Of a stretch of 64,000 nucleotides of DNA, positions 7,841-17,520 are shown piece after piece. The DNA lies in NCBI RefSeq assembly GCF_000231445.1, contig NZ_AGFR01000007.1, positions 62,001-126,000 of the forward strand. The letters run 5' to 3'. Positions within the stretch are counted from its first letter, which is position 1, and the number at the start of each line of letters is the position of its first letter. The stretch comes from Commensalibacter intestini A911. GTDB lineage: Bacteria > Pseudomonadota > Alphaproteobacteria > Acetobacterales > Acetobacteraceae. The notes under the pieces are model-generated. The model was not told the DNA's origin, ran no database searches, and was given only the letters and a program-made list of their open reading frames with translations. Both the position numbers and the translations under genes were made by a program.

Positions 7841-10018
7841 TTATAACTTTTTATCAATCAAAGATGGATTTTCCATAAAATATTCATGCGCAGAAAATGG
7901 CTTTTCTGTCACGTCTACTCTTCGCCATTTTTTATCATGGTCTAAATGCCATGACTGTAAATTATCTTTTAAATTAGCAACCATTAATTGGTTCAATACT
8001 TTATTATGAATTTCATCTGGAATGATCGGAATCATTTCTTCGATACGACGATCCATGTTTCTTTCCATCCAATCTGCGGAAGACATATATATTTTTGCGT
8101 GTTTAGAAGGCAATTCATACCCATTACCAAAGGCAAATACCCGAGCATGCTCTAAAAAACGTCCAACAATGGATTTAACCTGAATATTTTCAGAAAGCCC
8201 CGCAACACCAGGTCGTAAACAGCAAATACCACGCACAACAATATTAATCTTTACCCCAGCACAAGACGCCTCATAAAGTCGATCGATCAAACGTGGATCA
8301 ACCAAAGAGTTAATTTTTAACCAAATAGAACCAGGCTTTCCATCTTTTACAAATTCTATCTCTTGCTCGATTAATTCGTTGAGCGTTTTACGAATAGTCA
8401 ACGGAGAGAACGCAATGGCTTCCATTTGTGATGGACGTGCATATCCTGTTACATAATTAAATAATTTTGCAGCATCCCGTGTTAATTTCGGATTACAGGT
8501 AAAATAAGATAAATCTGTATAAATTTTAGCAGTAATCGGATGATAATTTCCCGTGCCGAAATGCGCATAAGTCCGGATCATATTCCCTTCTCTACGCACC
8601 ACCAAACTTAATTTTGCATGAGTTTTCCAATCTGCAAACCCAAAGACAACTTGAACACCTGCCGCTTCTAAGTCACGAGATAAACGAATATTTGCCTCTT
8701 CATCAAAACGAGCACGTAACTCTACAATAGCGGTAACAGACTTTCCACTTTCCGCAGCTTCAATCAAAGCCCTGACAATCGGACTATTACTAGAGGTGCG
8801 ATAAAGGGTTTGTTTAATAGCCAAAACTTGAGGATCTTGGGCTGCTTGACGCAAGAACCGAACAACAACATCAAAGCTCTCAAAAGGATGGTAAACCAAT
8901 AGATCTTTTGAACGTAATGCCGTAAAAGCATCCCCTCCGCATTCTCGAATACGTGCAGGAATTAAAGACTTGTAATATGGGAATAATAAATCTGGCCGAT
9001 TATCAACAATTAACTGCTTTACATCTACCATTCCTAATAAACCATTATGAACAGTAATATCTTCCGCAGGGACTTCCAAAGCATGAATAACCAAATCAGC
9101 TAGCTTAGTTGGAAGTTGGCTATCAATATCCAAATGAATAACCACACCTCTACGGCGACGCTTTAAAGCTGTTTCATAAGAACGAACGAGATCTTCTGCT
9201 TCTTCTTCAAACTCAACGTCTGTATCCCGAATAACTCGTAATAAGCCATAATTTCCAATTTTATATCCTGGAAAAATAATCGCGATAAACAAGGTAATAA
9301 TGTCTTCTAACAGCACAAAACGTTGAGTTTTTGGATATTTTTCAGAAACTGGCAACACCAAAAAACGAGGAAGCTGTGAAGGTAATAAAATCAAAACATA
9401 TTTACGATTACGATCATTTTTTTGGCTGATCAATCGTAAAGCAAGCGCCATATTTAAATTAGGAATGAAAGGAACTGGATGCGCTGGATCCAATGCAATT
9501 GGGGTTAAAATTGGAAAAATTCTTTCCATAAAATAGGTTTTTAACCACGTTAAATCATCATGACCCAAATCTTGAGACTGGCAAACAACGATCCCAGTTT
9601 CAGCCAATAATTGCTTTAACTCAGTATAAGTTTGCTGTTGATCTTCAAATAATCCTTTTGCACGCTCTCTGATCGCAGCCATTTGTTGTGCTGGGGTTAA
9701 CCCATCAGGAGACGTCGTTATTAATTTTTCAAGAACCTGCCCTGCTAGTCCTGCAACACGAACGGAGAAGAATTCATCTAGATTACTTGCACTAATCGAT
9801 AAAAAACGTAACCGTTCTAACAAAGGGTTCCTAGTGTTCTTTGCCTCTTCGACAACCCTTTGATTAAAATCAAGCCATGACAATTCACGATTGATAAATC
9901 GTTCTGGACTTTTTTTAATGGCTGAAACAACCACTTCTGTCTTTGTCGGCGTCGCTATTGCTTTACGAGCACGTACAGTCGTTGGTTTGGTTGCAGTATT
10001 TTTTTCTTTGGGCGTCAT
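7841..10018 (-). CDS. ppk: Polyphosphate kinase 1
   Basis: Reversibly polymerises the gamma phosphate of ATP into polyphosphate. The 725-residue protein has the family layout. An N-terminal helical domain is marked by FINRELSWLDFNQRVVEEA. A head domain follows, then two phospholipase-D-like domains. The catalytic histidine region is DWKTHAKLSLVVRREG, followed by YAHFGTGNYH; the second HKD motif is LPSKHAKIYMSSADWMERN. It lies between hda and ppx on one strand, with an 17-base gap to hda. The lysine/threonine-rich first 40 residues are an extension relative to short homologues. Confidence 0.95.
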   Translation of the reverse strand: MTPKEKNTATKPTTVRARKAIATPTKTEVVVSAIKKSPERFINRELSWLDFNQRVVEEAKNTRNPLLERLRFLSISASNLDEFFSVRVAGLAGQVLEKLITTSPDGLTPAQQMAAIRERAKGLFEDQQQTYTELKQLLAETGIVVCQSQDLGHDDLTWLKTYFMERIFPILTPIALDPAHPVPFIPNLNMALALRLISQKNDRNRKYVLILLPSQLPRFLVLPVSEKYPKTQRFVLLEDIITLFIAIIFPGYKIGNYGLLRVIRDTDVEFEEEAEDLVRSYETALKRRRRGVVIHLDIDSQLPTKLADLVIHALEVPAEDITVHNGLLGMVDVKQLIVDNRPDLLFPYYKSLIPARIRECGGDAFTALRSKDLLVYHPFESFDVVVRFLRQAAQDPQVLAIKQTLYRTSSNSPIVRALIEAAESGKSVTAIVELRARFDEEANIRLSRDLEAAGVQVVFGFADWKTHAKLSLVVRREGNMIRTYAHFGTGNYHPITAKIYTDLSYFTCNPKLTRDAAKLFNYVTGYARPSQMEAIAFSPLTIRKTLNELIEQEIEFVKDGKPGSIWLKINSLVDPRLIDRLYEASCAGVKINIVVRGICCLRPGVAGLSENIQVKSIVGRFLEHARVFAFGNGYELPSKHAKIYMSSADWMERNMDRRIEEMIPIIPDEIHNKVLNQLMVANLKDNLQSWHLDHDKKWRRVDVTEKPFSAHEYFMENPSLIDKKL

Positions 10019-10035
10019 CGAATCACACTTTGAAG

Positions 10036-10800
10036 TTAAAAATCAAAAAAGAATAAAGGCTCTTCTGTCTCTTGTAATGATTCTATAGAATCAAAAGAAA
10101 GTAAATCTTCTAAAACACGAATAGCTAAATTTCTTGTCACACCACCGCCATCCGCCAACGTTGCTTTATCAAGACGATGCACAGCTTCACGAATCGCACT
10201 GGCTGTTCTGGGTAACCGAACCAATAACCAATCAATCATCGAAGAAGAAACAACCAATTGTCGTTCAGCCAACAAGCGCAATAATAAAATACGCAATAAA
10301 TTATCTTCTGGTTGCTCTATTTTAACGGTTGTCATCGCACGAAGTCGACTGGCTAAGTCTGGTAACCCCACACTCCATCGTGATGGTGGGTTACGACTAC
10401 TCAACACAATAGGCAAATCTGATTCTTTGGCCAAATTTAGCAAATGTAACAAAGCATGATGATTCGTAATGACATCCGCATCATCAATCACCAGTGCTTT
10501 AACCCACTCTTCTTTAATTTTTTGCAACCAATAAATCGAAGCATTCTCAGATAAAATAGATCCTGGTAAAAATAATGCAGATTCCCGATCTGCCCATATT
10601 TGTAATAAATGTGTCTTTCCCGTACCAGAATCGCCCCACACTAATAAACGGCGATCTGGCCAACTTGGAATAGAACGAATATGCTGATTAATTCCCAGCC
10701 AAGTCCTTGCCCCAGCATTCGATGGCGCACTGATAAATTCTGAATGAATAAAGCGAGGATGATAGGGAAAAGGCAATGCAAGCTGCCTTGGCTGATCCAT
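10036..10800 (-). CDS. DnaA-related regulator of replication initiation, Hda/HdaA-like
   Basis: An AAA+ protein of the DnaA family without the DnaA DNA-binding domain. Hda proteins work with the sliding clamp to make DnaA hydrolyse its ATP after initiation. The N-terminal QLALPF matches the clamp-binding motif of Hda. VWGDSGTGKTHLLQIWAD is the Walker A motif, ALVIDDADVI Walker B, and SRNPPSRW is near sensor 1. I chose the ATG at 10800 because the clamp motif then sits at the N-terminus as in the family. In-frame starts exist at 10830 and 10851 and a TTG at 10884, and none has a strong ribosome site. First gene of an apparent hda-ppk-ppx operon, divergent from purM. Confidence 0.8.
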   Translation of the reverse strand: MDQPRQLALPFPYHPRFIHSEFISAPSNAGARTWLGINQHIRSIPSWPDRRLLVWGDSGTGKTHLLQIWADRESALFLPGSILSENASIYWLQKIKEEWVKALVIDDADVITNHHALLHLLNLAKESDLPIVLSSRNPPSRWSVGLPDLASRLRAMTTVKIEQPEDNLLRILLLRLLAERQLVVSSSMIDWLLVRLPRTASAIREAVHRLDKATLADGGGVTRNLAIRVLEDLLSFDSIESLQETEEPLFFFDF

Positions 10801-10949
10801 CAAACACTGTTGTTGACTTTTTTTCTGCATTCTCGCTTTGCCAAAAATCATATCTACCGTAAATATAGGTTTAATATGAAGCAAAAATCATTCATAATCA
10901 AATTCAACATCAACCTATCAAGCATAAAGATATAAAGGCTGCTTAAATA

Positions 10950-12062
10950 ATGACTTCAGATTCTTCAGAAATCAAACAACCTTCTAGTGAAAACGGTGCG
11001 ACCTATGCACAATCTGGCGTTGATATTGCTGCGGGAGATGCTTTAATCGAAGCAATCAAACCAGCGGTTTCAAAAACACGTCAATCTGGTGTTATGGGAA
11101 ATTTAGGAGGATTTGGCGCCTTATTTGATGTCAAAGCAGCAGGATTTAAAGATCCTATCTTAGTTTCTGGCACAGATGGCGTTGGTACTAAACTTCTCCT
11201 CGCGATTGAAACTGGATTATGTGACAATCTTGGTTTCGACTTAGTCGGCATGTGTGTTAACGATTTGATCGTTCAAGGTGCAAAACCTTTATTTTTCCTA
11301 GATTATTTTGCTACTGGTAAACTAGAGCTTGAACAAGCAAAACGCGTTATTACAGGAATCAGCAACGCTTGTGAAGCTTGCGGATGTGCGCTAATTGGTG
11401 GGGAAACCGCCGAAATGCCTGGCATGTATCAACATGGCCACTATGATTTAGCTGGTTTTTCTGTGGGTGCTGTTGAACGCGATGCTTTGCTTCCTCAAAA
11501 TATTGCTCCTGGTGAAAAAATTATTGGTCTTGCCTCCAGCGGCCCACACTCCAATGGATTTTCTTTGATTCGCTCTATTGTTAAATCCCAAAATCTTGCT
11601 TGGGATGATATTGCACCCTTTGATACAGAACAATTACTAGGCGAAGCCCTATTGGCTCCTACAAAATTATATGTAGAGCCTGTCATTGCTCTTCATAATG
11701 CAGGCCTCCTTCATGGTGCAGCACATATTACAGGCGGTGGGATTGTTGGAAATCTACCTCGTGTAATGCCTAAAGGAATGATTGCTACCATCGACGGGGA
11801 AAGCTGGCCAATGCCTGCTGTATTCTCTTGGTTAGCACAAGCTGGAAATGTCACCACCGAAGAAATGTTAAAAGTCTTTAACTGTGGTATTGGGATGATC
11901 TTGATTGTTTCCGACGTCGCTGCTGTTAATGAGCTTTTAAGCGATACTGATACCGAAGCCTACGTCATTGGACATATCTCTGCCAGTGAAGATCCTAATA
12001 GTGAACCAACTGTAGAATTCAGCGATCTTCCGAATTTTACATTTATTTCAGATGCTGATTAA
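10950..12062 (+). CDS. purM: Phosphoribosylformylglycinamidine cyclo-ligase (AIR synthetase)
   Basis: Fifth step of purine synthesis: ATP-dependent ring closure giving aminoimidazole ribonucleotide. The 370-residue protein contains the PurM-type ATP-binding signatures SGTDGVGTKLLLA, GFDLVGMCVNDL, GGETAEMPGMY and SSGPHSNGFSLIRSIV, and a C-terminal HITGGGIVGNLPRVMP. The first 20 residues are a polar extension. purN follows 21 bases later on the same strand; this pairing opposite hda-ppk is common in alphaproteobacteria. Confidence 0.97.
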   Translation: MTSDSSEIKQPSSENGATYAQSGVDIAAGDALIEAIKPAVSKTRQSGVMGNLGGFGALFDVKAAGFKDPILVSGTDGVGTKLLLAIETGLCDNLGFDLVGMCVNDLIVQGAKPLFFLDYFATGKLELEQAKRVITGISNACEACGCALIGGETAEMPGMYQHGHYDLAGFSVGAVERDALLPQNIAPGEKIIGLASSGPHSNGFSLIRSIVKSQNLAWDDIAPFDTEQLLGEALLAPTKLYVEPVIALHNAGLLHGAAHITGGGIVGNLPRVMPKGMIATIDGESWPMPAVFSWLAQAGNVTTEEMLKVFNCGIGMILIVSDVAAVNELLSDTDTEAYVIGHISASEDPNSEPTVEFSDLPNFTFISDAD

Positions 12063-12083
12063 TACATATTACAGGAAAGCCAT

Positions 12084-12701
12084 ATGTCTTTTAAAGAACG
12101 CATTGCTATTCTTATCAGTGGTCGTGGCAGCAATATGGATGCGCTTATTGCTGCATGTGCAAAACCGTCTTTTCCAGCTTCTATTGAGCTGGTCATCAGC
12201 AATAATCCCGATGCAGCAGGATTAGATACTGCACGCAATGCAGGAATTGCGACCCAAGTCATTGACCATCATGACTTTGGCAAAGATCGCCAAGCTCACG
12301 AACGTCAAATTGATGCAGCATTACAATCTCATCGTATTTCAACCGTTTGTTTGGCTGGATATATGCGTTTGTTAACGCCGTTCCTAATTAATAATTGGGA
12401 AGGTAAGATCTTAAACATTCATCCAAGTATTTTACCTTTATTTCCAGGACTTGATACCCATGCCAGAGCTATTAAAGCTGGCATGAAATTACATGGCTGC
12501 ACCGTGCATATTGTCACCGAAGATATGGATCAAGGCCCTATTCTTGGACAAGCTGTTGTTCCGATCTTACCAAATGATACAGAGCACAAACTCGCACAAC
12601 GTCTGTTAAAGCAAGAACATCTTCTTTATCCGCAAGTATTAAAACACTTCCTACGTAAAGATGAGCCTGAACATAGTGTTGAGGCACTCATTAACGGTTA
12701 A
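12084..12701 (+). CDS. purN: Phosphoribosylglycinamide formyltransferase (GART)
   Basis: Uses 10-formyl-tetrahydrofolate to formylate glycinamide ribonucleotide, step three of purine synthesis. The 205-residue product starts with the substrate loop ILISGRGSNMDALI. The catalytic region is ILNIHPSILPLFPGLDTHARA (His in HPS) and GCTVHIVTEDMDQGPILGQA (catalytic Asp in EDMDQGP). The ATG is preceded by ACAGGAAAGCCAT, a clear AGGAAA ribosome site. Translated right after purM. Confidence 0.97.
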   Translation: MSFKERIAILISGRGSNMDALIAACAKPSFPASIELVISNNPDAAGLDTARNAGIATQVIDHHDFGKDRQAHERQIDAALQSHRISTVCLAGYMRLLTPFLINNWEGKILNIHPSILPLFPGLDTHARAIKAGMKLHGCTVHIVTEDMDQGPILGQAVVPILPNDTEHKLAQRLLKQEHLLYPQVLKHFLRKDEPEHSVEALING

Positions 12702-12727
12702 ATTTTATATTCTCATCTTAATTTTAT

Positions 12728-12762
12728 CTCGCTAAAATTTAACCTTTACAACTTTTAGCGAG
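12728..12762. terminator. Inverted repeat between purN and the Hint-domain gene
   Basis: Perfect ten-base arms, CTCGCTAAAA (12728-12737) and TTTTAGCGAG (12753-12762), around a 15-base loop in the gap between two convergent genes. There is no long U-tract, so it is called a terminator mainly by position. Confidence 0.45.
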
Positions 12763-12786
12763 GTCACCAATGATGTGTAGACGACT

Positions 12787-14775
12787 TTAAGCAATGTTTT
12801 TAACTACTTTTATATTATTTTCTTCACTCTTAAAATAAGGGTAAGAGAATTGTATTTGTATAATTAAAGCTCTTTTTTGCTTAACACTTTCAGAAAGATC
12901 TAGTTTCGCATAACCGTTTGTCCAACGACAAGGATCTTTCTCTAAGACATCCCATCCAACAAGATCTTTATCTTCTAAATGAGTTTTAATAGTATATGGC
13001 GTTATATTATTATCTTCATCAAAGGATAATACAGTAACATTTCCAACCAAGACACCTAACTGACGACGATCATTAACAAATGGCCCTATAACGTCACAAG
13101 GACGCGCCACTCTTGAGCACAAATACACTGTGCTAATATTTTCTGATAATACAAAGATATATTTATCTTCTCCATCAAATTGTGGGTAAATAACATCGCC
13201 TTGATCTGTACAAAGATGAAAATTAGAATCATTTGTTAATTCTTGTGCTTTAGAAACTACAAAACCCATATCTAACGCACGTTGTAAAAAATACGAATAA
13301 ACAGGCTCAGCAAATGAACGTTCCACCACTAAAGGTGCAATTGCATCATTTTTCCAATTTTTGAGTCTAGATTTTCTGTCGAAATAAGCTATATGACCAT
13401 GCTGTTTAAAGCTATTTCGATGCCCTGTATCTAAATAGCTTTCTGTTAACATACCATTTGCCCAAATTACAGAATGCTCTTCTGTCTCAATATGATAATA
13501 ATCGTAACTGGTAATGGAGTAATCGTAACGAATACTGGCACCATTTACCAACATACGAACAGGAATAAATTTACCATTAAAAAATAAACAATGCTCTGAT
13601 GTAACAAGTAAATCTTTATAAGGAATACCCTCAATAATCGCACCTTTAGAAATTCTTATAGGATACCCTGCTTCATCGTCATAAAGATCTGGTCTAACAG
13701 TAGCACTTTTATATCCTACCCATTTAACTGCACAAATAACTTCTTTTTTATGTATCCAGTCATGTGTACAAACAAAATCTCCAATCGACAACTGTTCAAT
13801 TGGAATTTCTCCATTTGGGGTCTTAATCATCGAACCTGGCAGAAAACACGGAATCGAAGCATTATCACTATTAGCTATTGCAAGCACAGAACCATCACTT
13901 GCCTCACCAATACTAATTCCTGTTTGTTTCACACCTATAATATTAAAAGTCAGACCAGATGCTAAGCCAGTAACAGTATCTTTAATTTGAAAAGTAACAT
14001 AATTATCGCTAGGATTATTATTAGCATCTACATATTCAACGCCTACAAGATTACTAGATGTAACACCTTGCAATAAAATACGATCAGATCCTGTCTCTCC
14101 ATCTCCTTTAAATCCTTCAATAGGAATAGAATAGGTTTGGGACAAACCGTCTGACTTTACAATAATATTATGATCACCATTTCCTACTAAATTGATAGAG
14201 CCACTTCCTGAAAATTGATTCCCTAGGTTAATAGTTGCACCTTCATTTAAGGTAGTCACTCCCTCTAAATCCACACCATTGGTTATCAATGTTGCACCAC
14301 TATTAATCGTTGCATCTTGAATGATTGCACCCCAATTATTATCAACACCTTCTAGCGTCGCACCACTATTAACAATTGCAGAGACAGAACTTCCACCATA
14401 AGTAACATATTGTATGCCCCCATCTAATACCGCACTGGTAACAGAACCTCCACTAACATATTGTGTTCCTCCACTATAAATAGTTACATGACTAACTACA
14501 CCTCTCTTATCAGTAGAAGGGTCTCCATATATATACTGAACACCACCGCTATTAATTGTTACATCAGAAGCAAATCCAAGCTCCAATACGTACTGAGTTC
14601 CACCACTATTAATAATAACATTACTAACCACTTGTCCTATTGAAACACTTTGCTTTTCACCATCATCAATAATAGTTGAAGTTTCTGCTACAGTTTGTAT
14701 CTGACTATTTCCGATAATCATTTGACCATCTGGCGCATATTGCACCACAGAACTTACTCCGTTTACTTCTTTCAT
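12787..14775 (-). CDS. Surface-type repeat protein with a C-terminal Hint (Hedgehog/intein) domain
   Basis: The 662-residue protein has three parts. Residues about 45-185 hold imperfect AIDA-like beta repeats (INSGGTQYV at 55, INSGGVQYI at 74, IYSGGTQYV at 99, LDGGIQYV at 117, then INSGATL forms). Residues 185-305 are a Thr/Gly/Asn-rich linker. Residues 310-455 are a Hint domain (Hint_2 type): CFLPGSMIKTPNGEIPIEQL opens with Cys310, TSEHCLFFNG lies at 392-401 and HSVIWANGMLTESYLDTG ends it. About 200 further residues follow. No signal peptide or outer-membrane barrel is visible, so the secretion route is unknown. Such proteins are frequent in acetic acid bacteria; the role of the Hint part (self-cleavage or attachment) is unproven. 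Confidence 0.85.
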   Translation of the reverse strand: MKEVNGVSSVVQYAPDGQMIIGNSQIQTVAETSTIIDDGEKQSVSIGQVVSNVIINSGGTQYVLELGFASDVTINSGGVQYIYGDPSTDKRGVVSHVTIYSGGTQYVSGGSVTSAVLDGGIQYVTYGGSSVSAIVNSGATLEGVDNNWGAIIQDATINSGATLITNGVDLEGVTTLNEGATINLGNQFSGSGSINLVGNGDHNIIVKSDGLSQTYSIPIEGFKGDGETGSDRILLQGVTSSNLVGVEYVDANNNPSDNYVTFQIKDTVTGLASGLTFNIIGVKQTGISIGEASDGSVLAIANSDNASIPCFLPGSMIKTPNGEIPIEQLSIGDFVCTHDWIHKKEVICAVKWVGYKSATVRPDLYDDEAGYPIRISKGAIIEGIPYKDLLVTSEHCLFFNGKFIPVRMLVNGASIRYDYSITSYDYYHIETEEHSVIWANGMLTESYLDTGHRNSFKQHGHIAYFDRKSRLKNWKNDAIAPLVVERSFAEPVYSYFLQRALDMGFVVSKAQELTNDSNFHLCTDQGDVIYPQFDGEDKYIFVLSENISTVYLCSRVARPCDVIGPFVNDRRQLGVLVGNVTVLSFDEDNNITPYTIKTHLEDKDLVGWDVLEKDPCRWTNGYAKLDLSESVKQKRALIIQIQFSYPYFKSEENNIKVVKNIA

Positions 14776-14952
14776 AACTTTATCTACTCCTCGCCTTACA
14801 TTTATATATGCTAAATATTAAACCTACTTAATGTTATACGAGCAGTAATTTTATCAAATATCACAAAATAATTACCTTTACTCATATAGTAACAGATAAC
14901 TAAAGTTTACCTTGGGACTATAAAATTATTTTTATAATTATATCTTAACAAC

Positions 14953-14986
14953 AAAAAAGGACTGAAAGTTTCCTCCCAGCCCTTTT
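14953..14986 (-). terminator. Probable rho-independent terminator of ndk
   Basis: Read on the minus strand, AAAAGGGCTG and CAGTCCTTTT form a stem with one mismatch, followed directly by more T residues (CCTTTTTTGTTG). It lies about 30 bases beyond the ndk stop. Confidence 0.65.
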
Positions 14987-15015
14987 GCATCTCAAAATTA
15001 AATCTTTAAAATAAA

Positions 15016-15438
15016 TTAAGCGTTAATTTCAATTTCAGCAAAGAAGAATTTGATTTCATTTGCTGCGTTTTCAGCAGAATCAGAACCATGAACAGAGTTT
15101 GCTTCGATTGATTCAGCAAATTGTGCACGGATAGTATGTGCTGCTGCGTCTTTAGGATTGGTTGCACCCATGATTTCACGGTTTTTAGCAACTGCGTCTT
15201 CGCCTTCTAATACTTGCACAACCACTGGACCACTGATCATGAAAGATACAAGTTCACCGAAGAAAGGACGTTCTTTATGAACTGCATAAAATCCTTCTGC
15301 TTGTGCTTTTGTCAATTGCAAACGTTTTTGACCAACAATTTTAAGACCTGTGCCTTCGATTAATGCATTAATTTTGCCAGTTAAGTTACGACGGGTTGCA
15401 TCTGGTTTTAAAATTGATAAAGTTCTTTGAATAGCCAT
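15016..15438 (-). CDS. ndk: Nucleoside-diphosphate kinase
   Basis: Balances nucleoside triphosphate pools by a ping-pong transfer through a phosphohistidine. The 140-residue length is standard. [18 protein letters not shown] at the N-terminus is the nucleotide-binding start. The active-site motif [13 protein letters not shown] places the catalytic histidine at residue 117. A GGAAAATATATC stretch precedes the ATG. It is alone on its transcript: a terminator follows, and the neighbouring ABC-F gene is divergent. Confidence 0.97.
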   Translation of the reverse strand: MAIQRTLSILKPDATRRNLTGKINALIEGTGLKIVGQKRLQLTKAQAEGFYAVHKERPFFGELVSFMISGPVVVQVLEGEDAVAKNREIMGATNPKDAAAHTIRAQFAESIEANSVHGSDSAENAANEIKFFFAEIEINA

Positions 15439-15564
15439 GATATATTTTCCTTAGTTACTATAAAAAGCGAATCATTCTTTGTAAATGAAGAGCGTTATTG
15501 GTAAATAAAAGAAATTTTATTATTTTGTCGATCATTTTTTACACTATTTTACACGAGCAATGTT

Positions 15565-17463
15565 GTGAGCACTCTGGTTATCAATAATCTGACCTTAAGA
15601 ATTTTCGGTCGTCCTCTCTTAGAAAATGCCTCTTTAACCATTGAAAATGGCCAAAAAGTAGGTCTCGTCGGACGAAATGGTGCTGGTAAATCAACACTAT
15701 TAGCCGCCATTGCTGGTGATATTCCCATTGATGATGGCGAAATCTTGATCCCTAACCGAATCAGAATGGCTCGTGTAAAACAAGAAGCCCCTTCTGGCCC
15801 GCTCTCTTTAATTGATACCGTCCTCGCTGCAGACCAAGAACGTGCGACTCTGTTGCATGAGGCTGAAACCATCCAAGATGGATATCGATTGGCCGAAGTG
15901 CATGAACGCCTTATCGCGATTAATGCTGACAGCGCCCCTGCCCGAGCAGCAATCATTCTAGCGGGTTTAGGGTTCAGTGAAGAGAATCAAAAACGTCCTG
16001 TATCTGACTTTTCTGGTGGATGGCGTATGCGTGTTGCCTTAGCCAGCACATTATTTTTAAACCCAGACCTTTTACTCTTAGATGAGCCAACGAACCATTT
16101 GGATTTAGAGGCCACTTTATGGCTTGAATCTTGGTTAGAGTGCTTCTCTGGCAGCGCGTTAATTGTTAGTCATGATCGCAACCTCCTTGACCAATCCGTG
16201 AACGCCATAGCGCATCTTAATCAACGTAAGCTCTCATTAACTGTCGGTGGATATGAAGAATTTATCCGTATAAAAAATGAAAAAGCGTTACAGCAAAACA
16301 GAGAAGTTGAAAAAATTGCTGCAAAACGTGCGCATATGCAGTCTTTCGTTGACCGTTTCAGAGCAAAAGCAACAAAAGCACGTCAAGCCCAAGCACGCCT
16401 AAAAGCGCTGGAAAAACTTCCTCCTTTGCAAGCAATTGTCGAAGAAACATCAGTTCATTTTGAATTTCCACAACCCATTGAACTACCACCACCATTAATT
16501 ACCTTACAACAAGTCAATGCTGGTTACGGAGACCGCACCATTTTATCTGGTATCTCCTTACGAATTGATCCCGATGATCGGATTGCATTACTGGGTGCCA
16601 ATGGGAATGGTAAATCAACATTTATTAAGCTGATTGCTGGGCGGTTAGAACCTTTTAGTGGCACTATTCATAATAATCCTAAACTATCTGTTGGGTATTT
16701 TGCTCAACATCAGCTAGAAGACCTTGTTCCCGAGCATACACCATTAGAACATATGCAAACGGCTTTGCCAAAATCAACACAGACAGAATTGCGTAGCCAA
16801 CTCGCAAGATTTGGTCTGGATGCTGATCGTGTTGATACCAAAGTAAACTCTTTATCTGGTGGTGAAAAAGCGCGATTAGTCTTGGCTTTGGCCACACGTC
16901 ACAACCCAAATATTTTACTCTTAGATGAACCAACGAACCATTTGGACCTGGATGCCAAAGAATCCCTCGTTCACGCATTATCTGCCTTTAATGGCGCCGT
17001 TATTTTGATTTCCCATGATGCACGATTAATCGAATTAGTTGCTGATCGTTTATGGCTGGTTAATAATGGCACAGTTGCGCCGTTTGATGGCGATATCAAA
17101 GAATATCGTCAATGGTTAGACGATCAACGCAAAGAAGCCAATCAACAATCTAAGGCAGAAAATACTTCTACAACAAGCTCTCAAAAGGAAGCACGTAAAG
17201 AAAGAGCTGAAAAACGCAAGTTACTCCAACCTTTGCGCAATAAAATTAAAGATGCAGAAAAAATAATGAGCAAATGTGCCAGCGAAATTCTTAAACTAGA
17301 AGAGAAACTGGCTGACACTAATTTTTATAGCTCTGCCAAGCCAGAAGAAATGAAGGCTATTCAAATCAAACTATCTGACTTTCAAAAAAAACAAGAAGAA
17401 GCAGAAGAAACATGGTTAGAGCTTCATAGTGAATTAGAAGAGGCTGAAGCAGATAATTCATAA
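15565..17463 (+). CDS. ABC-F family ATPase (YheS-like)
   Basis: A cytosolic tandem ATPase of the ABC-F family; members bind the ribosome or aid its assembly and have no membrane part. Two nucleotide-binding domains are complete: GLVGRNGAGKSTLLAAIAG with VSDFSGGWRMRVALA and LLLDEPTNHLDLEA, then ALLGANGNGKSTFIKLIAG with VNSLSGGEKARLVLA and LLLDEPTNHLDLDA. The linker between them is charged and helical, and a coiled-coil tail (residues about 525-632) is rich in Lys and Glu. Length 632 and the phrase VGYFAQHQLEDL resemble E. coli YheS more than EttA or Uup. The start is a GTG (15565); an out-of-frame ATG lies just before it. The ribosome site is weak. Confidence 0.9.
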   Translation: MSTLVINNLTLRIFGRPLLENASLTIENGQKVGLVGRNGAGKSTLLAAIAGDIPIDDGEILIPNRIRMARVKQEAPSGPLSLIDTVLAADQERATLLHEAETIQDGYRLAEVHERLIAINADSAPARAAIILAGLGFSEENQKRPVSDFSGGWRMRVALASTLFLNPDLLLLDEPTNHLDLEATLWLESWLECFSGSALIVSHDRNLLDQSVNAIAHLNQRKLSLTVGGYEEFIRIKNEKALQQNREVEKIAAKRAHMQSFVDRFRAKATKARQAQARLKALEKLPPLQAIVEETSVHFEFPQPIELPPPLITLQQVNAGYGDRTILSGISLRIDPDDRIALLGANGNGKSTFIKLIAGRLEPFSGTIHNNPKLSVGYFAQHQLEDLVPEHTPLEHMQTALPKSTQTELRSQLARFGLDADRVDTKVNSLSGGEKARLVLALATRHNPNILLLDEPTNHLDLDAKESLVHALSAFNGAVILISHDARLIELVADRLWLVNNGTVAPFDGDIKEYRQWLDDQRKEANQQSKAENTSTTSSQKEARKERAEKRKLLQPLRNKIKDAEKIMSKCASEILKLEEKLADTNFYSSAKPEEMKAIQIKLSDFQKKQEEAEETWLELHSELEEAEADNS

Positions 17464-17477
17464 ACAAAATTATAAAA

Positions 17478-17498
17478 AAAGGGCCCTTACGGCCCTTT
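17478..17498. terminator. Bidirectional rho-independent terminator
   Basis: Stem AAAGGGCC (17478-17485) with GGCCCTTT (17491-17498), five-base loop. On the minus strand it is followed by a run of T residues, ideal for the downstream end of the 169-residue anchored protein. It also lies 15 bases after the ABC-F stop on the plus strand. Confidence 0.8.
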
Positions 17499-17520
17499 AA
17501 AAATCTATATTCAGTTTATC

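Noticed and set aside
15549-15956. Minus-strand frame opposite the ABC-F gene
   Set aside because: It is Ser/Arg-rich antisense of a strongly conserved ATPase domain and matches no known protein.
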